From: DASVRA01 sp036388855
GTDB lineage: Bacteria > Pseudomonadota > Alphaproteobacteria > Caulobacterales > Caulobacteraceae
Assembly (NCBI GenBank): GCA_036388855.1
Contig: DASVRA010000031.1
Span: 1 to 64,000 of the forward strand
Direction of reading: 5' to 3'
Length of the DNA: 64,000 nt
Of this stretch, positions 60,975 to 64,000 are shown piece by piece (the stretch's first letter is position 1; each line of letters starts with the position of its first letter). The position numbers and the translations under genes were made by a program. The notes under the pieces were generated by a model, which did not search any database, was not told the DNA's origin, and saw nothing but the letters and a program-made list of their open reading frames with translations.

Positions 60975-62030
60975 CTGCCGCACGCCCACGCCTACGCCGC
61001 CCCCGCGCCGGACCAGCCGCTCGGGCCGTGGAGCTTCGACCGGCGTGAGCCCGGCCCCGGCGACGTGGAGATCGGCATCCGCTACTGCGGCGTCTGCCAC
61101 TCCGATCTGCACACCGCGCGCAGCGAGTGGCCCGGCACCGTTTACCCTTGCGTCCCTGGTCATGAGATCGTCGGCCACGTCACGCGCGTCGGCGACAACA
61201 TCAGTAAGTTCAGGGTTGGAGACGCCGTGGGCGTCGGCTGTATGGTCGACAGCTGCCTCAGCTGCGCCAGCTGCCGCGAAGGCCTGGAGCAGTACTGTGA
61301 AGTGGGCATGACCGGCACCTACGGCGGCATCGAAAAGGAGACCGGAGAACCGACCAAGGGCGGCTATTCCGACCTGATCGTAGTGCGCGAGGAATTCGTG
61401 CTGCGCATCCCCGAGGGCATGGATCTGGCCGCCGCCGCGCCGCTGCTGTGCGCGGGCATCACCACCTACTCGCCGCTGCGCCACTGGAAGGTGGGCCCGG
61501 GGCAGAAGGTCGGCGTCGTCGGTCTGGGCGGTCTCGGCCATATGGCGGTGAAGCTGGCAAGCGCCATGGGCGCCACGGTGGTCATGTTCACAACCTCGCC
61601 GGAGAAGGGCGCGGACGCGCGCCGTCTGGGCGCGGCGGAGGTGGTGGTGTCGCGCAACGCCGAGGAGATGGCGGCGCAGGCGGACAGCTTCGACTACATC
61701 CTCGACACCGTTGGGGCGCCCCACGACCTGAACGCCTATTTGGCCCTGCTGAAGCGTGACGGCACCCTGACCATCCTCGGAGGTTCGCCGGAGCCGCACA
61801 CCTCGCCCGAGCCGTTCAACCTGATCATCAAACGCCGCTCGCTGACCGGGTCAGTGATCGGCGGCATCGCCGAAACCCAGGAGATGCTCGACTTCTGCGC
61901 GGCCCACGGCATCACCGCAGACATCGAGATGATCCCGATCCAGCAGATCAACGACGCCTACGAGCGGATGCTGAAGAGCGACGTGAAGTATCGTTTCGTC
62001 ATCGACATGGCTTCGTTGAACGCCGCCTAA
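60975..62030 (+). CDS. Zinc-dependent alcohol dehydrogenase (CAD/YahK-like), possible CTG start
   Basis: A 351-residue MDR alcohol dehydrogenase. Catalytic zinc is held by YCGVCHSDLH and PGHEIVG; structural zinc by CLSCASCREGLEQYC; the Rossmann fold is VGVVGLGGLGHMAVKLA. It matches the NADP-dependent YahK/cinnamyl alcohol dehydrogenase group, which reduces aldehydes. Homologues start MPxAxxYAA; here PHAHAYAA is preceded by CTG (60975) with AAGGAGG five bases upstream. A TTG 20 codons earlier would add an unrelated N-terminus. The 3' end overlaps the TerC gene by four bases. Confidence 0.93.
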   Translation: MPHAHAYAAPAPDQPLGPWSFDRREPGPGDVEIGIRYCGVCHSDLHTARSEWPGTVYPCVPGHEIVGHVTRVGDNISKFRVGDAVGVGCMVDSCLSCASCREGLEQYCEVGMTGTYGGIEKETGEPTKGGYSDLIVVREEFVLRIPEGMDLAAAAPLLCAGITTYSPLRHWKVGPGQKVGVVGLGGLGHMAVKLASAMGATVVMFTTSPEKGADARRLGAAEVVVSRNAEEMAAQADSFDYILDTVGAPHDLNAYLALLKRDGTLTILGGSPEPHTSPEPFNLIIKRRSLTGSVIGGIAETQEMLDFCAAHGITADIEMIPIQQINDAYERMLKSDVKYRFVIDMASLNAA

Positions 62031-62836
62031 GTCGGTCGGCCTTCGTCGGGGAAAGTGGCCTTTCGGGCCCGCGCCTTGCGCCCGTCCGACAGCAGGTTGA
62101 GGCCTTCAATGAAGGCCGAGAAGGCCATGGCCGCGTAGATGTAGCCCTTGGGCACGTGCACGCCGAAGCCGTCTGCGATCAGCACCATGCCGATCATCAG
62201 CAGGAAGCCCAGCGCCAGCATCACCACGCCAGGATTCTGCTCGATGAACCGCGCCAGGGGGCCGGCGGCGACCATCATCAGGGCCACCGCGGTAATCACG
62301 GCGGCGAACATGATCGGCAGGTGGTCGGTCATGCCGACCGCGGTCAGGATCGAGTCGATCGAGAAGACCAGGTCGAGCAGCAGGATCTGCACGATGGCCG
62401 CGTCGAAGTTCAGGGTCACGGCCTCTGCCGGGGTGAACATGTCGGGGCCGTGGTCGGCGTCGACGTTGTGGTGGATCTCCTTGGTCGCCTTCCACACCAG
62501 GAACAGGCCGCCGGCGATCAGGATCAGGTCGCGCCAGGAGAAGGAGGTCTCGAACGCCGGCTCCCCGTGCGCATCGACCGGCCCGGTGACGCCGAGGTCG
62601 ACCACCGTGGCCGTCAGCCCCACCAGCCAGGCGATCGCGCCTAAAAGCGCCAGGCGCATCACCAGCGCCAGGCCGATGCCCAGGCGCCGGGCCGAGCGGC
62701 GCTGATGCTCGGGCAGCTTGTTGGTGAGGATGGAGATGAAGATCAGGTTGTCGATCCCCAGCACCACCTCCATCACGATCAGGGTGGCCAGTGCCGCCCA
62801 GGCGGCGGGGTCGGCGAGCAGGGCGGCGATGTCCAT
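62027..62836 (-). CDS. TerC family membrane protein
   Basis: A 269-residue protein with about seven membrane helices. The family motifs are VLGIDNLIFISILTNKLPEHQR and VQILLLDLVFSIDSILTAVGM, each with acidic residues in the membrane (E-x-x-x-GIDN and DLVFSIDS). TerC/Alx-like proteins export Mn2+ or help load metals onto exoenzymes. It stands head-to-head with a second TerC gene at 62966. Confidence 0.93.
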   Translation of the reverse strand: MDIAALLADPAAWAALATLIVMEVVLGIDNLIFISILTNKLPEHQRRSARRLGIGLALVMRLALLGAIAWLVGLTATVVDLGVTGPVDAHGEPAFETSFSWRDLILIAGGLFLVWKATKEIHHNVDADHGPDMFTPAEAVTLNFDAAIVQILLLDLVFSIDSILTAVGMTDHLPIMFAAVITAVALMMVAAGPLARFIEQNPGVVMLALGFLLMIGMVLIADGFGVHVPKGYIYAAMAFSAFIEGLNLLSDGRKARARKATFPDEGRPT

Positions 62837-62965
62837 TGCGTCTCCGGCTTGAGCGTGGCGGCGCCCTCTATGTAGGGCTCATTGCGGCGCCTCAACCCCC
62901 GGCCCTCGCATCGACGCGGTGGGCGGCGGCCCCTATAGGCACGCTAATCCGAGCCGGACCCCGCC

Positions 62966-63700
62966 ATGACCGAACTGTTCACCGCCGACGCGCTGGCGAG
63001 CTTCGCCGCACTGACCTTCCTCGAGATCGTGCTCGGCATCGACAACATCGTCTTCCTGGCGGTGGCGGTGGGCCGCCTGCCGACCGACCAGCAGAAGCGC
63101 GGGCGGATCCTCGGCCTGTGGATGGCGATGTTCCTGCGCATCGCCATGCTGTTCGGCCTGGTGCTGATCACGCGGATGGAGTCGGAGCTGTTCTCGGTCT
63201 TCGGCCACGGGGTCACCATCCAGGACCTGGTGCTGATCGCGGGGGGGCTGTTCCTGCTGGCCAAGGGCACCATGGAGGTCCACCACGAAATCGAGGGTGA
63301 GCAGGACGAGAACCATGCCGTAGGAGGCGCCACCGCCTTCGCCGCGGCGATGGTGCAGATCGGGGTGATCAACATCGTCTTCTCGTTGGACAGCGTGATC
63401 ACCGCCATCGGCATGACCAATGTGGTGCCGATCATGATCGCGGCGGTGGTGGCCTCGACCCTGGTGATGCTGCTGTTCGCCAAGCCGGTGGCCGATTTCA
63501 TCGAGAGCCGGCCCACCACCAAGATGCTGGCGCTGTCGTTCATCCTGCTGATCGGGGTGGCGCTGATCGCCGATGGCTTCGGCTTCCACCTGCCACGCGG
63601 CTACCTCTACTTCTCCATCGCCTTCTCGCTGTTCGTGGAGGTGCTCAACATCCTCTGGCACCGCAGCCGCCGGAGGGTGAAGGCGGCGCGGGGCGGTTGA
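62966..63700 (+). CDS. TerC family membrane protein (second paralogue)
   Basis: A 244-residue paralogue of the gene at 62027-62836, with EIVLGIDNIVFLAVAVGRLP and VQIGVINIVFSLDSVITAIGM. The order of motifs is the same, but the cytoplasmic loop differs. The 129 bases between the two divergent genes hold both promoters; I do not see a yybP-ykoY Mn2+ riboswitch, for which the space is short. ATG 62966 is preceded by only a weak SD. Confidence 0.93.
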   Translation: MTELFTADALASFAALTFLEIVLGIDNIVFLAVAVGRLPTDQQKRGRILGLWMAMFLRIAMLFGLVLITRMESELFSVFGHGVTIQDLVLIAGGLFLLAKGTMEVHHEIEGEQDENHAVGGATAFAAAMVQIGVINIVFSLDSVITAIGMTNVVPIMIAAVVASTLVMLLFAKPVADFIESRPTTKMLALSFILLIGVALIADGFGFHLPRGYLYFSIAFSLFVEVLNILWHRSRRRVKAARGG

Positions 63701-63731
63701 ACGGCTCCGCCCCCATCGCCATAACCGCCGC

Positions 63732-64000
63732 ATGAACGCCCCGGCTCCTAAGCGGCTCTTCATCAAGACCTACGGCTGTCAGATGAACGTCTACGACAGC
63801 GAGCGCATGGCCGACGTCCTGCGCCCGCTGGGCTACGCCTTGAGCGAGGAGGCGGAGGGGGCGGACCTGGTGGTGCTCAACACCTGCCACATCCGCGAGA
63901 AGGCGGCGGAAAAGGTCTACACCGAACTCGGCCGCATCAAGCAGATGAAGCGGCGCAAGGAGGAGGCTGGCGGCGGCTCGACCACGGTGGTGGTGGCCGG
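63732..64000 (+). CDS. miaB: tRNA-2-methylthio-N6-dimethylallyladenosine synthase MiaB (partial)
   Basis: Only the first 89 codons are in the window. KRLFIKTYGCQMNVYDSERMADVL and VVLNTCHIREKAAEKVYTELGRIKQMK are the N-terminal UPF0004 domain, with the first two auxiliary-cluster Cys (GCQMN and NTC). The radical SAM and TRAM domains lie beyond the end. The enzyme methylthiolates A37 of tRNAs reading UNN codons. It follows the TerC gene by 31 bases. Confidence 0.95.
   Translation, partial: MNAPAPKRLFIKTYGCQMNVYDSERMADVLRPLGYALSEEAEGADLVVLNTCHIREKAAEKVYTELGRIKQMKRRKEEAGGGSTTVVVA

Noticed and set aside
62837..62965. yybP-ykoY Mn2+ riboswitch before the TerC genes
   Set aside because: The expected conserved loop sequences are not visible, and the 129-base region must hold two promoters.

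Overview
The window is high-GC alphaproteobacterial chromosome, most likely from the Caulobacterales (Caulobacter/Phenylobacterium type). The evidence is an RcdA (CtrA-degradation adaptor) gene, an NrtR-type NAD regulator, a 6S RNA beside the 5-formyl-THF cyclo-ligase gene, the nadD-rsfS-rlmH-envC-ctpA cluster and the typical S13-S11-RpoA-L17 block. The genus is inferred. Most of the window is ordinary housekeeping DNA, densely packed with many 4-bp start/stop overlaps. Start codons below were chosen from Shine-Dalgarno (SD) spacing and family N-termini, so some differ from the longest open frame.

Layout. 0.1-2.4 kb: rpsM-rpsK-rpoA-rplQ. 2.6-8.9 kb: a type-I-secreted RTX-like protein with a long internal repeat, two secreted or outer-membrane proteins, a putative 2H-phosphoesterase-like protein, an NrtR-like regulator, a HIT protein and a DUF4287-like protein. 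8.8-13 kb (minus strand): a ridA-GDPD-FemAB-like operon and typA. 13.3-21.3 kb: an SDR, the reverse transsulfuration pair CBS/CGL, rpsU, alkB, recQ and a lipase-like hydrolase. 21.4-27.6 kb: a class A PBP, an S41 protease, the LPS-transport block rnd-lptC-lptA-lptB and tRNA-Leu(CAG). 27.7-36.4 kb: an NDUFA9-like protein, an SMR pump, a PKHD hydroxylase, then rppH, a polysaccharide deacetylase-like gene, ctpA, envC, rlmH, rsfS and nadD. 36.5-45.2 kb: a ZnuD-like TonB receptor behind a possible Zur box, then an accessory stretch with a Gly-rich protein, a duplicated and decayed membrane-protein gene, and an AT-richer AraC regulator/S9 peptidase pair. 45.2-64 kb: yebC, ymdB, fthC, 6S RNA, rcdA, putA, an HMG-CoA lyase, a GT39 glycosyltransferase, xerC, fsa, priA, an ornithine-cyclodeaminase-like gene, an alcohol dehydrogenase, a divergent pair of TerC proteins and the start of miaB.

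I found no defence island, CRISPR array, prophage or clear new system. The points most worth a second look are: three genes whose best-supported start codon is not ATG/GTG/TTG (rpsU ATC, rsfS CTG, an alcohol dehydrogenase CTG); the 6S RNA with a fold and promoter readable from sequence; a Zur-like operator before a ZnuD-like receptor; a segmental duplication that left a frameshifted pseudogene; a PriA with half of one zinc site replaced; a REP-type element that supplies the xerC ribosome-binding site; and a three-copy ~205-residue repeat in the RTX-like protein.
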